Below, piece by piece: positions 46,305 to 55,462 of a stretch of DNA of 64,000 bases. The notes beneath the pieces were generated by a model. It was not told where the DNA came from. It saw only the letters and a program-made list of their open reading frames with translations, and searched no databases. Where the stretch lies: positions 21,647 to 85,646 of the forward strand of contig PLCM01000020.1 of the NCBI GenBank assembly GCA_003134765.1. Direction: 5' to 3'. The position numbers and the translations under genes are program-made. Origin of the DNA: Spartobacteria bacterium. GTDB taxonomy: Bacteria; Verrucomicrobiota; Verrucomicrobiia; Chthoniobacterales; UBA10450. Positions within the stretch are counted from its first letter, which is position 1. The number at the start of each line of letters is the position of its first letter.

Positions 46305-46655
46305 CCTGTTCGGTGGACGAACTATTGTTTAGCGCCAGGGGCTACGCGGTATCGGTTTGATCAAGGGTATGGTGGCAGTGAAGCGACCGCCTCTTTGATT
46401 CGCGCTTTCAGCGCTGGGCGTTGTGGCGAAACGTTTCCCTGGGGGGTTGCCCGAGGCTTGCATGAACCGGCGCCCTTGGCGCTCAAACCCTATTGGGCGC
46501 GGTGCCTTGGTTTTTCGAAATTCAGGAATCTCCCCAAAAGCCGCCCACCCGCCTTCTCGGGGTTTCGGCGTGGCAGGCAGGGCGGCTGCTACAGGGGGCG
46601 GATGGGACAGAAGCCCGCTTTCTGGGCACGCTTCCGGCTATATGGAACCAGCATC
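46305..46655 (+). other. 350-base untranslated region upstream of pilM-like gene
   Basis: No convincing protein is encoded; the frame open here has a Trp/Arg/Gly/Pro composition unlike its neighbours. Several G-rich and C-rich segments could pair (for example GGCGCCCTTGGCGCTC and GGGCGCGGTGCC near 46470-46505). I cannot match it to a known riboswitch, 6S, SRP or RNase P RNA. It probably holds the promoter and leader of the pilM-N-O-P-like operon. Confidence 0.4.
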
Positions 46656-47741
46656 ATGGCGCGGCGCGGAAATTCTGTCTTTGGCATCGATCTCGGCAAG
46701 CACGTTTTCAAAGGCGTTCTCCTTCAGAAAAAGGGTGACGACCGTTTTGTCCTGACGAGCTATGCCTCGCGGGAGGTCCCGGAGGAATTGAAAACGCCCG
46801 AGGATCTCGCTCAGCAGCTCAAGCTTCTGTTTAAAGACCTGGGCGGCAGCGCGAAAGGATGCGCCATTGCCATTTCCGACCCAGCCTCGCTCCTCCGCAT
46901 TATCGAGCAGCCAAACACGCCCATTGATCTTTTGCGGAACGCTCTTCGACTCAACGGCCTCGCCGTTCTGAACCAGGAGTGCAGGGATTTCGTGCTCGAC
47001 TGCGCGCCGGTCCTCGCGGAAGAAGCGAACGGTCATGCGACCAATGGCACCAACGGCGCCGCCGTTGCCGAGGAAGAGTTGAATGGCCAGAATGGCGTCG
47101 CCAAGACGAAGTATCTGGTGGGCGGCATGTTGCGCCCGACGGTCAAACAAATCTCCGAGGCGTGCGCCAAGACGCGGACGGCCGCGGACATTATTCAGCT
47201 CGCGCCGGTCTGTTCGTTCAACGCGTTCGAATTCGCTTACCCGGAGATCTTCGCCAAGGACGCTTTTCTGCTGCTCGATATGGGCCACCTGCAAAGCACC
47301 GTCCTGATCGGCAGCAAAAAGGAACTGGTCCTTGTGCGCAGCATCGATTACGGAGGCAAGGCCCTGACGCAAGCCTTGACCGCGGACGGTGCGCTCGACG
47401 CCAACGCAGCCCGCCTGATGATGGAGCAAGGTGACGCCGGCATGGCGGACATCTGCCGCACTTCCCTCACCCGGCTCGCTACCGAAGTGCGCAATTCGAT
47501 TGGATTTTTCGAAGGCCAGCACGACCAGAGCATTCACCGGATTTTTGTTTCAGGGGGGCTTGCCCGCACCGAGACCATTTTGCAAACGCTGAGCGACGAA
47601 CTGGGATTGCCCTGTGAAATCTGGGACCCGCTCGAAACCTGTGAAGTGGCATTGCCACCCGCAAAACGCCAGGCGTTGCCGAACGAATTTGTCTCGTTGA
47701 ACGTCGCGTGCGGCGCGGCCTTCGAATATCTGCGGAACTGA
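46656..47741 (+). CDS. pilM: PilM-like actin-fold protein
   Basis: 361 residues from ATG 46656. The start SVFGIDLGKHVFKGVLLQKK is the first phosphate-binding loop of the PilM/FtsA fold. FLLLDMGHLQSTVLIGSKKE is the second, and IHRIFVSGGLARTETILQTL the third. An Ala/Asn/Gly-rich insert (about residues 128-150) is unusual. PilM recruits PilN on the cytoplasmic face of pilus-type machines. It is followed at 9 bases by the pilN-like gene. Confidence 0.85.
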   Translation: MARRGNSVFGIDLGKHVFKGVLLQKKGDDRFVLTSYASREVPEELKTPEDLAQQLKLLFKDLGGSAKGCAIAISDPASLLRIIEQPNTPIDLLRNALRLNGLAVLNQECRDFVLDCAPVLAEEANGHATNGTNGAAVAEEELNGQNGVAKTKYLVGGMLRPTVKQISEACAKTRTAADIIQLAPVCSFNAFEFAYPEIFAKDAFLLLDMGHLQSTVLIGSKKELVLVRSIDYGGKALTQALTADGALDANAARLMMEQGDAGMADICRTSLTRLATEVRNSIGFFEGQHDQSIHRIFVSGGLARTETILQTLSDELGLPCEIWDPLETCEVALPPAKRQALPNEFVSLNVACGAAFEYLRN

Positions 47742-47750
47742 CACGCGCAA

Positions 47751-48404
47751 ATGGCTCTCCACCTCAACCTCCTCCACGAGGAAATCCTCCAACAACGCCA
47801 GCGCCAGCGCGATCCGCTCAAGATCGGCGTGATGGTGCTCGGTGCGCTCGGCGCGCTCATGCTCGTCTATTACCTGTGGAACGCCTACAAGGTCCTCGAA
47901 ATTCGCAACCGCCTCGGCCAGGTGCAGCATGATTGGGCGAAGGTCGAACCGAAAGTCACCGCCGCCCAAAAGCGTTCCGCGGAACTGAACAGCATTATCA
48001 GCACGACCAAGGTGCTCGACGGCATGATCGACGGCCGCTTTTTCTGGGCGCCGTTTCTCGAAAAACTTTCCCGCTGCGTTGCGCTCAACGCGCAGTTGAC
48101 AAGCATCGACGGCAGCGTCCTCGATGACGGCCGGATCAGCATCGTGATCGAAGGCCTGGCTGCAGGGCGCGAACCCCGCGCCGCCGCGGAAGAACTTCGG
48201 CAACTGCTCCTGGAGCAACTCGGACAAAGCTATGCCGAAGTGAAGGTTGAATTCAAATCGCTCGAAGATCTCGACACCATCGTGAACATCGGCGGTTCGA
48301 ACATGGCCATGGCCCGTTTTGGATTGAACGTCACTTTCGCCACCGCTGCGGCCAAACCTTCCCCGACGCCGGGGCCCCGCACCAAAGTCCGGGAGCCAAA
48401 GTAA
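47751..48404 (+). CDS. PilN-like assembly protein
   Basis: 217 residues. The short N-terminal segment LHLNLLHEEI matches the PilN motif that binds PilM. One transmembrane helix (IGVMVLGALGALMLVYYLW), a coiled coil (RNRLGQVQHDWAKVEPKVTA) and a ferredoxin-like periplasmic domain follow. The tail is Pro/Thr/Lys-rich. The stop overlaps the next start by one base (TAATG). Confidence 0.8.
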   Translation: MALHLNLLHEEILQQRQRQRDPLKIGVMVLGALGALMLVYYLWNAYKVLEIRNRLGQVQHDWAKVEPKVTAAQKRSAELNSIISTTKVLDGMIDGRFFWAPFLEKLSRCVALNAQLTSIDGSVLDDGRISIVIEGLAAGREPRAAAEELRQLLLEQLGQSYAEVKVEFKSLEDLDTIVNIGGSNMAMARFGLNVTFATAAAKPSPTPGPRTKVREPK

Positions 48405-48976
48405 TGAAAATCCAGGTCAAGCTTTCCAAAGATCAAATCAAGAAACTGATGCTCAGCGCGATGGGTTTCGTCGTGCTCGTCTATGTCTATTTCAGTTTCT
48501 TCCTCGGCCCGCTCAACACCAGCCGCGACACCATGCTGGCGCAGATCGACGAGCTTCAGAACAAGGTGGCCAGCTCAAAAAGCGAGCTGACGAAAACAAG
48601 CAATCTTGAAAAACAGGCGGACGCCTCCACCAAGCGTTTCGCCGCTCTCAAAGCCCTCAGCCCGGAAGGCGCCCCTATCGCCTGGTTCCCACCGCGGATG
48701 AAGGCGTTCTTCGCGAACCAGGAGATCGACAAGACCACAGCCCGTCTCGAGACCAGCGTCGCGTTCAAAGAAACCGATCTTGCCAACTGGATGCGCTACA
48801 ACTGGCTGCTCGAGCTGCCCCAGGCTGACTTTTCGACCCTTGGCAAAGCAGTCGCCTCCCTCGAAAACAGTGAGCCCCTTCTTTCGATCATGCGCATCAG
48901 CATCAAGGCGCTGCCGGAAGATCCGCAGTTCCAACAAATCACACTCAGCGCGAGTACCGCAATGGTGAAACGATGA
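48404..48976 (+). CDS. PilO-like assembly protein
   Basis: 190 residues. One transmembrane helix (KLMLSAMGFVVLVYVYFSFF) is followed by a coiled coil (AQIDELQNKVASSKSELTKT) and a ferredoxin-like domain ending LLSIMRISIKALPEDPQFQQ. This is PilO architecture. It overlaps its 3' neighbour by 4 bases. Confidence 0.8.
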   Translation: MKIQVKLSKDQIKKLMLSAMGFVVLVYVYFSFFLGPLNTSRDTMLAQIDELQNKVASSKSELTKTSNLEKQADASTKRFAALKALSPEGAPIAWFPPRMKAFFANQEIDKTTARLETSVAFKETDLANWMRYNWLLELPQADFSTLGKAVASLENSEPLLSIMRISIKALPEDPQFQQITLSASTAMVKR

Positions 48977-49380
48977 AAACGATCCTGGCTATCCTGACTC
49001 TAAGTGCGCTTTCGCTCCCCTGCCTCCGCGCCGAGGACGCACCCGCCATTGTGTTGAAAAACAAATCGTCCTTCACGATGGACGCGAGCGGCCGCAGTCC
49101 TTTCTGGCCCATCGGCTGGAAACCCGTCGCGCGCGTTCAGAACACGACCGAGCACACGGGCCCCGACATCCTTCCGTCTGCATTTGTTGTCAGTTCCATC
49201 ACGTTTGACCAGGGTAACCGCTTCGCCATCATCAACGGGAAAGCGATGCAGGAAGGCCAGGTATTCGGCCTCCAACTCGGCAACCAGACGTATCAGCTGA
49301 CCGTCAAATCGATTGAAGACGGCCGTGTTATCCTGGCCCGCCGCGACCAGGAAATCATCGTCCCCTTGCGCCGGAAGTAG
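48973..49380 (+). CDS. PilP/GspC-like exported protein
   Basis: 135 residues. A signal peptide (ILAILTLSALSLPCLRAEDA) precedes a short segment with GRSPFWPIGWKP and a small beta domain (FVVSSITFDQGNRFAIINGK, QVFGLQLGNQTYQLTVKSIE, VILARRDQEIIVPL). This reads like the homology-region domain of GspC/PilP, which contacts the secretin. The RSPF motif is shared with the exported protein at 12469-13122. It ends the pilM-N-O-P set. Confidence 0.65.
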   Translation: MKTILAILTLSALSLPCLRAEDAPAIVLKNKSSFTMDASGRSPFWPIGWKPVARVQNTTEHTGPDILPSAFVVSSITFDQGNRFAIINGKAMQEGQVFGLQLGNQTYQLTVKSIEDGRVILARRDQEIIVPLRRK

Positions 49381-49463
49381 TTCGCGCGGAAGACAGACTG
49401 CAAGTCTCTGTTCTGGCGCGACCAAAAAAGATCATCGTCCGGCCAATCCGCCCTAATCCTAAA

Positions 49464-49484
49464 CCTTCTCCTAACGGGAGAAGG
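49464..49484. repeat. CCTTCTCC-GGAGAAGG hairpin
   Basis: CCTTCTCC and GGAGAAGG form an 8-base stem around 5 bases. It lies in the 265-base gap between the pil-like set and cstA, which also contains CCCTCTCCCTGAGG-type repeat sequence near 49598-49620. Confidence 0.65.
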
Positions 49485-49645
49485 AACGAGGAACCAAACC
49501 GCGGCTCCTCGATCACGCGATCAACTTCGCGAAGCGTTCGCGATTGTCCTCCTCCACGAGATCAGTCATGCGCTGGCGTGCCGCCAAACCGGAGAATCCC
49601 CTCTCCCTGAGGAAGAGGGCTGGGGTGAGGGCCAGTTTGATGGCG

Positions 49646-51694
49646 TCACATCCCGGTCGATTCCACCCGCGAGAGCGGGATGAACTCACTCTCGTGGAGC
49701 ACGATTCGTTTGGTTCCGCGCAATAGTTTCCACCATTCAACCGCGCTGCCGGCTGCGATCAGAAAGACAAGCGCGACGAAACAGAGAGCGACCAGGGCGT
49801 CGAAGCGCCAGATCGCGGCCTGACGCATCATTTCGGCGGCTTTGGTTGCATCGCTCACCGACACTGCCGCGCGCGTGAGCGAATCCGCGCCGCTCAGGAA
49901 TCCGAGTCTTGGATCAGTCGAAAAAATCTTGAGGTAGGCCGCGCTAAATGTGACCACGGCCATGAAGCAAAGCGGCACAAGTGTCACGAAAAGGTAGCGC
50001 ACTTTACCCATCTTGATCAGCACAGTGGTGCCGAGGCAGAGCGCAATGATCGAGAGCAATTGATTCGCGAGCCCGAAAAGCGGCCAGAGGCTGTTGATGC
50101 CGCCCAGCGGATCGATCACGCCCTGGTAAAGGAACCAGCCCCACGCGGCGACGAGCAGGAAGCTCGAGAAAAGATTCGCGCCCCACGAGCTCGTATTACC
50201 AAGCGGCTTCCACAAATTCCCCAGCAAATCCTGCAATAGAAACCGCCCGACGCGCGTCCCGGCATCGAGGGTGGTCAAAATAAACAGCGCCTCGAACATG
50301 ATGGCGAAATGGTACCAGAGTGCGAGCGCCATCGGGTTCGACGTGACGCGCGAGAACATGTGCGCCATTCCCACCGCGAACGTCGGCGCTCCCCCAGCCC
50401 GGTTGAACATCGTTTTCTCGCCGAGATCGGTCGCGAGCTTCTGCATGTCGGCCTCGGTGACGGGGAAACCGGCGGCCGTGATTTTCGTCACCACTTCGGC
50501 CGGAGTGCCTTTGGTATTGATCGCGAAATATTCGCCTGGTTGCAGGACGCAGGCGGCGATCATTGCCATGAGCGCAACCATCATCTCGGTGACCATCGCG
50601 CCGTAGCCAATGTCACGAATGCGCGACTCGCGCGCGATCATCTTGCAGGTGGTGCCCGAGGCAATCAGCGAGTGAAAACCGGACACTGCTCCGCAGGCGA
50701 TGGTGATGCAGACGAAGGGAAAGACGGGGCCGGCAAAAACTGGTCCGGAGCCGTCGATGAACCGCGAGATGGACGGCATCAAAAGCGTCGGGCGCAGAAG
50801 AACGACTGCAGCAGCCAGGGCAGCAACCGTCCCGAGCTTGAGGAAAGTGCTGAGGTAGTCACGTGGTGTAAGCAACAGCCAGACGGGCAGAATCGAGGCG
50901 GCCAATCCATAAATCATCACCGCCCAGGCCAGCCATTTTTCGTCCTGGCGAAACCAACTTTCGACCGCCGGATAACTGACGAGGAATTGTCCGCCCCATA
51001 CCCCGAGACCGAGACCCACAATTCCGAATACCGTCACCCATTTTACGCTGACTTTCCCGGTCCGTAATCCCAGACCCATGATCATCGCGACCGGAATGGT
51101 CGTGGCGATGGTGAAGATGCCCCACGGACTCTTGGCCAGCGCCTGCACCACCACCAGCGCCAGCACCGCCATGATCATGATCATGATGAGGAGAACACTC
51201 ACCAGGGCGAGCGCGCCGACGCCGCGCCCGATCTCTTCCTTGACCATTTGTCCCAGAGTTTTTCCGCGACGCCGGACAGAGCTGAACAGCACAATCATAT
51301 CGTGCACGCCGCCGCCCAGCGTTGCGCCGATCAGAATCCAAAGCGTTCCCGGCAAAAATCCAAACTGCGCCGCGAGAACCGGACCAACCAGCGGGCCGGG
51401 GCCGGCGATGGCCGCGAAATGATGGCCGAACACCATCCAGCGATTCGTCGGCACGAAATCCTTGCCGTCATCATGCGCAATGGCCGGCGTGGCGCGCTCG
51501 TCGTTCAGGACGAGAACTTTGGCTGCCAGCCATTTGCTGTAGAAGCGGTAGCTGATCGCGAACGTGCAGAGACCCGCGATCACGATCCAGAGCGCGCTGA
51601 TTTGTTCGCCGCGGGAAAGCCCAAGGACGGCCAACGCCAGCAATCCCAAAGCGCTGACGGCGATCCAAAGCAGTTTTTTCCAGATATTCATCAA
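49646..51694 (-). CDS. cstA: Carbon starvation protein CstA (pyruvate/peptide transporter)
   Basis: 682 residues with about 16 hydrophobic helices, normal for CstA. Family blocks are clear: NRWMVFGHHFAAIAGPGPLV, GPVLAAQFGFLPGTLWILIG, GGGVHDMIVLFSSVRRRGKT, CGAVSGFHSLIASGTTCKMI and LWPLFGLANQLLSIIALCLG. In E. coli CstA imports peptides or pyruvate under carbon limitation. Start at ATG 51694; the second codon is also ATG. No small YbdD-type partner gene follows. Divergent from the methyltransferase. Confidence 0.95.
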   Translation of the reverse strand: MMNIWKKLLWIAVSALGLLALAVLGLSRGEQISALWIVIAGLCTFAISYRFYSKWLAAKVLVLNDERATPAIAHDDGKDFVPTNRWMVFGHHFAAIAGPGPLVGPVLAAQFGFLPGTLWILIGATLGGGVHDMIVLFSSVRRRGKTLGQMVKEEIGRGVGALALVSVLLIMIMIMAVLALVVVQALAKSPWGIFTIATTIPVAMIMGLGLRTGKVSVKWVTVFGIVGLGLGVWGGQFLVSYPAVESWFRQDEKWLAWAVMIYGLAASILPVWLLLTPRDYLSTFLKLGTVAALAAAVVLLRPTLLMPSISRFIDGSGPVFAGPVFPFVCITIACGAVSGFHSLIASGTTCKMIARESRIRDIGYGAMVTEMMVALMAMIAACVLQPGEYFAINTKGTPAEVVTKITAAGFPVTEADMQKLATDLGEKTMFNRAGGAPTFAVGMAHMFSRVTSNPMALALWYHFAIMFEALFILTTLDAGTRVGRFLLQDLLGNLWKPLGNTSSWGANLFSSFLLVAAWGWFLYQGVIDPLGGINSLWPLFGLANQLLSIIALCLGTTVLIKMGKVRYLFVTLVPLCFMAVVTFSAAYLKIFSTDPRLGFLSGADSLTRAAVSVSDATKAAEMMRQAAIWRFDALVALCFVALVFLIAAGSAVEWWKLLRGTKRIVLHESEFIPLSRVESTGM

Positions 51695-51753
51695 TTGAAT
51701 CCGAGGCGAGCTGATGAGATTTTAGGCGAAAGGAAGGTTGCCTGACAACAACA

Positions 51754-51845
51754 GGTAGGGACGCTTTTCCAAAGCGGTCCGACTTGCCTGCGGAGTCAGC
51801 GCGGCCTCAGAGGATTGTCGGACGCCTCGGAAAGGCGTCCCTGCC
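51754..51845. repeat. GGTAGGGACGC palindrome between cstA and the methyltransferase
   Basis: The left arm GGTAGGGACGCTTTTCCAAA is answered by CGGAAAGGCGTCCCTGCC about 50 bases later. Inner arms GCGGTCCGAC/GTCGGACGC also pair. It ends 14 bases before the methyltransferase ATG. Confidence 0.82.
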
Positions 51846-51859
51846 TGAGAAAATTTACG

Positions 51860-52606
51860 ATGCAGTTATCTTACAAACTTCGAAAAGTGCTGAGCGGCGA
51901 CGCGTATGCGAGCGCCCGACGGCACGTGAAACAATGGGTAATCGGCCGTGCGCCGCTTGGTTTTGACGCGGCCCGGATCACCCAGACCATCGACCGCGAC
52001 AAATTCCAGGAAGTCTACACTCGCTACGCCATGGACGATCCGGGGGACGAGTGGCCGAAATATCTCGAGATCGAGCGCTGGATGGAGATCAACCTGAAGC
52101 GGGTGCGCGATCTCGGACTCGATCTCGGCGGGCGCAAGCGCGTGCTCGATATCGGGTGCGGCACCGGGTATTTCCTCTACATCTGCAAGTATCTCGGCCA
52201 CGACGTTGTCGGCATGGACTTGGACATCGAGCCCGGCTTCACGGAGATGGTCGACCTGCTTGGGGTGAAACGCGTCATCTGGCGCATTGAAGCGTATCAG
52301 CCGCTGCCCGATCTCGGCCCCAGGTTCGACGTGATTACCGCCCACATGATTTGTTTCAACGGGCACAAGAGCGACAAGCTTTGGAGGATTTCAGAGTGGG
52401 AATTCTTTCTCGACGATCTCGCGGAAAATCACCTCGTGCCCGGCGGGCAGGTTTGCCTGGAACTCAACCGCGAGTATGACGATTCGCTCTACACCCCGGA
52501 ACTAAAAGCTTATTTCGAAGCCCGCGGCGCCGACGTCCACACGCAACGCGTTCTGTTCAATCCATTGCGGCCCGCGCCTGCCGCAGTTGCGCCAGCTGGT
52601 CGCTGA
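51860..52606 (+). CDS. SAM-dependent methyltransferase
   Basis: 248 residues from ATG 51860; earlier in-frame codons belong to a repeat. The Rossmann SAM-binding motif VLDIGCGTGYFLYICKYLG is at residues 93-111, followed by VVGMDLDIEP (motif II) and LGPRFDVITAHMI (motif IV region). The acceptor is unknown. The 3' end overlaps valS by 50 bases in convergent orientation; the overlapping C-terminus is Ala/Pro-rich. Confidence 0.85.
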   Translation: MQLSYKLRKVLSGDAYASARRHVKQWVIGRAPLGFDAARITQTIDRDKFQEVYTRYAMDDPGDEWPKYLEIERWMEINLKRVRDLGLDLGGRKRVLDIGCGTGYFLYICKYLGHDVVGMDLDIEPGFTEMVDLLGVKRVIWRIEAYQPLPDLGPRFDVITAHMICFNGHKSDKLWRISEWEFFLDDLAENHLVPGGQVCLELNREYDDSLYTPELKAYFEARGADVHTQRVLFNPLRPAPAAVAPAGR

Positions 52607-55223
52607 AATCAGCCTGCCGTTGCCGGTGTTCCTGGACCACGGCGACCGGAGCCCGCTCCACAAAGGAAGCATTCGAGAGTTTTGCCTCCACCGTGCGCAG
52701 TTCGCCTTCGAGCCTGAGGATCTCCTTGTCCAGCCGCCCTCGCTCCGCCGATTGATCGGCGGTCGCCAGGATTAGATACAGCTCCCCGAGCGGGGTGACC
52801 GCGACCGGCACTCCCGCATCGGGCTGAAATTTCGAATCGACCTTCAGTTCTTCGGCATGGAGGAGCCGCGCCATCGTCGGCAGTTCCTGGTTTTCAATTT
52901 CTCCAGCGGGCCGGAGAATGAAGGCAGCCTTCTTGTTTGAAGGAACTCTTGAGATAGCGCGCAGATTTCTGCCGGACTGAATGGTTTCATAGATCTTCGC
53001 CGCCTTCTGCCGGGCTTCGGAGATTCTTTCCTGTGAAATCGTCGCCAGTGCCGGGATGGGGAGCGGACCAAACTGAATGGTGGCGTCCTTCTCCCCGGCA
53101 AATCCAAGCAACGACCAAAGTTCCTCCGTGATGTGCGGCATGAATGGATGCAGCAACCGCACAAATCCGGAGAGCACAAAATCCATCACTCCGAGGACCG
53201 ACGCTTTCCGCGCTTCATCCTCGCTGAAGATGTCCGTCTTCGCGGCCTCAATGAACCAATCGCAATAATCGCCCCAGAAAAAATCGTAGAGCCTCTGGGC
53301 GACCTCATTGAACTTGTAGCCGCGATAAGCCGTTTCAGTCGCGATGAGAAGTTCATTGAAGCGGGCCAGGACTTCGATCGAATAAATCGAGAGCGCGTGG
53401 TCCTCCGGGCGCGCCGCGGCCTTGCTGGGTCCATGCATCTGGCGGAAACGCGCTGCATTCCAAAATTTTGTCGCGAAGTTGCGGCCTTCCTCGATCTGCT
53501 TTTCATCGAAGGCGATGTCCTGGCCGCTCGGCGAGATCCGCATGAGCCCAAAGCGCAGACCATCCGCGCCGAACTTTGCCATGAGGTCAAGCGGGTCGGG
53601 CGAATTGCCTAACGATTTCGACATCTTGCGCCCCTGTTTGTCCCGGATAAGTCCAGTTAGAAAGACATCACGAAACGGGATGTTGTCTTCGAGCCGCTCG
53701 GATTTGCCCGGCTTAAACTCCAGCCCCGCGATGATCATGCGCGCGACCCAAAAGAAAATGATGTCGGGTCCCGTCACCAAGGCAGCGGTAGGATAAAATT
53801 TCCGCCGCGTCTCTTCATCCATCGTTTCGTAAGCCCAAAGCCACGACGAGAACCAAGTATCGAGTGTATCGGGATCCTGCGTCCAATTCTCGGGATCGGG
53901 TGGCGGCTCAAGTCCGACGTAAATCTTCTCGCTTTCCGGTTTCTGGTTTCCGGTCTCCGATTTCCGATACCACGCCGGTATCCGGTGCCCCCACCAAATC
54001 TGGCGGCTGATGCACCAATCCTGGATGTTCTCGAGCCACTGCGCGTAAACCTTCTCCCAGTGCGGGGGAAAAAAGCGGATGAGATGGTCACGCACCACCT
54101 CGAGCGCTTCTTTGGTTTTCGGATAACGCAGAAACCATTGTTCGCTCAGGCGCGGCTCGATCGGCACTTCGCTCCGCTGGCTGAACCCGACGCTGTTTTC
54201 ATGCGTTTCCTCTTTTGCCAGCAAATGTGCTTCCGACAATAACTCGGCGGCCTTCTGGCGAGCGGCGAAACGATCCAGGCCATCAAGCTCTGGCACAGCC
54301 GGACAATTGATCCTCCCATCGGGATGAAGAACGTCGATGACCGGCAGCGAATGCCGCACCCCGATCTCGAAGTCGACCTTGTCATGGGCGGGCGTCACTT
54401 TCAGGACACCAGTCCCAAATTTCGGATCGATCGCCGCGTCACCGACGATCGGAAGTTTCTCGCGAGCGAGCGGGCGCCAGACCTGTTTGCCGATCAACTC
54501 GTGATAGCGCGGATCGTCCGGATGAACCGCGACCGCCGTATCGGCCATGATCGTTTCCGGTCGCGTCGTCGCCACTTCCAGAAAACGGCCGGGCTCATCG
54601 ACTATCTCGTAGCGCACGTAGTAGAGCTTCCCCTTCTGCGGTTGCGAGATGACTTCTTCGTCGGAAAGCGCCGTTTGCGCTGCGGGGTCCCAATTGATCA
54701 TGCGCCGGCCGCGATAGATCAGGCCCTTCTGATACAAATCGACGAACACGCTTTCGACCGCTCTCACGTAATCGTCGTCGAAAGTGTATCGCTGCCGCGA
54801 CCAATCGCAGGAGCATCCGAGCCGCTTGAGCTGTTGGATGATGATGCCGCCATGCTTGTCCTGCCAATCGACCACCCGCCGGAGAAACTCTTCCCGGCCC
54901 ACGTCGTGCCGCGTCTTGTTTTCCGTCTTCCGCAGGTGTTTCTCGACCGCCGTCTGCGTGCCGACTCCGGCGTGGTCCGTGCCCGGCAGCCAGAGAACCT
55001 CGAAACCTTGCATGCGAGCGCGGCGCGCGAGGATGTCCTGGATGGTGTTGTTCAGGACGTGGCCAAGCGTGAGAATTCCGGTGATGTTCGGCGGCGGGAT
55101 GACGATCGAGTAAGGGGGCTTCAAAGAATGGACGTCCGCCTGGAAATATCCGGCTTCTTCCCAGCGCGCGTACCATTTCGGCTCGACGGCATTCGGGTCG
55201 TAGGTCTTGGACAATTCAGGCAT
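52557..55223 (-). CDS. valS: Valyl-tRNA synthetase
   Basis: 888 residues from ATG 55223; upstream in-frame codons are repeat sequence. Class I signatures are NITGILTLGHVLNNTIQD (HIGH-type) and GRKMSKSLGNSPDPLDLM (KMSKS). The editing domain starts near TTRPETIMADTAVAVHPDDP. The C-terminal coiled coil (ERGRLDKEILRLEGELRTVE) is typical of ValS. It charges tRNA-Val in the cytoplasm. The 3' end overlaps the convergent methyltransferase gene. Confidence 0.97.
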   Translation of the reverse strand: MPELSKTYDPNAVEPKWYARWEEAGYFQADVHSLKPPYSIVIPPPNITGILTLGHVLNNTIQDILARRARMQGFEVLWLPGTDHAGVGTQTAVEKHLRKTENKTRHDVGREEFLRRVVDWQDKHGGIIIQQLKRLGCSCDWSRQRYTFDDDYVRAVESVFVDLYQKGLIYRGRRMINWDPAAQTALSDEEVISQPQKGKLYYVRYEIVDEPGRFLEVATTRPETIMADTAVAVHPDDPRYHELIGKQVWRPLAREKLPIVGDAAIDPKFGTGVLKVTPAHDKVDFEIGVRHSLPVIDVLHPDGRINCPAVPELDGLDRFAARQKAAELLSEAHLLAKEETHENSVGFSQRSEVPIEPRLSEQWFLRYPKTKEALEVVRDHLIRFFPPHWEKVYAQWLENIQDWCISRQIWWGHRIPAWYRKSETGNQKPESEKIYVGLEPPPDPENWTQDPDTLDTWFSSWLWAYETMDEETRRKFYPTAALVTGPDIIFFWVARMIIAGLEFKPGKSERLEDNIPFRDVFLTGLIRDKQGRKMSKSLGNSPDPLDLMAKFGADGLRFGLMRISPSGQDIAFDEKQIEEGRNFATKFWNAARFRQMHGPSKAAARPEDHALSIYSIEVLARFNELLIATETAYRGYKFNEVAQRLYDFFWGDYCDWFIEAAKTDIFSEDEARKASVLGVMDFVLSGFVRLLHPFMPHITEELWSLLGFAGEKDATIQFGPLPIPALATISQERISEARQKAAKIYETIQSGRNLRAISRVPSNKKAAFILRPAGEIENQELPTMARLLHAEELKVDSKFQPDAGVPVAVTPLGELYLILATADQSAERGRLDKEILRLEGELRTVEAKLSNASFVERAPVAVVQEHRQRQADFSDQLAQLRQARAAMD

Positions 55224-55262
55224 CGCGAGGGAATCATGCGGGCGCGCCGATGGATTGCAAAT

Positions 55263-55374
55263 GGTAGGGCGAGACTCTGTCGAGCCAATATCCTCTCGGA
55301 GGGACGTGCTTCTGCACGTCCGACTATGTCGCAGCCGCGAAAACATGGGACGTGCGGAAGCACGTCCCTCCGAC
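55263..55374. repeat. Composite repeat upstream of valS and the amidase gene
   Basis: A GTAGGGCGAGACTCTGTCGA arm (55263-55284) is joined to an inverted pair of GGAGGGACGTGC / GCACGTCCCTCC arms (55299-55374). Each arm is itself a hairpin (CGTGCTTCTGCACG and CGTGCGGAAGCACG). It occupies the divergent promoter region. Confidence 0.82.
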
Positions 55375-55462
55375 TGGGGATCGTCCTCGCTTGATCGGAG
55401 CCGCAATAACGATTACGAGCAGGAGCACGAGCTCGCCACCGCGAGTTCGTCCAATCGCGAAC

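Noticed and set aside
49513..49645. Possible tiny gene after cstA encoding MTDLVEEDNRERFAKLIA
   Set aside because: Only 18 codons, partly overlapping repeat sequence, and it does not resemble the YbdD partner of CstA; may be a remnant but cannot be supported.
51815..51859. Earlier in-frame start for the methyltransferase
   Set aside because: The 15 extra residues come from the right arm of a palindrome; ATG 51860 begins the conserved part.
54324..55394. A 356-codon open frame on the plus strand
   Set aside because: It is antisense to valS and has the Arg/Asp-rich composition of a shadow frame.
55224..55406. Extended N-terminus for valS through upstream in-frame codons
   Set aside because: The extra residues (GRASARPM, CRSTSLRED) are translated repeat sequence, and ATG 55223 gives the normal ValS start.
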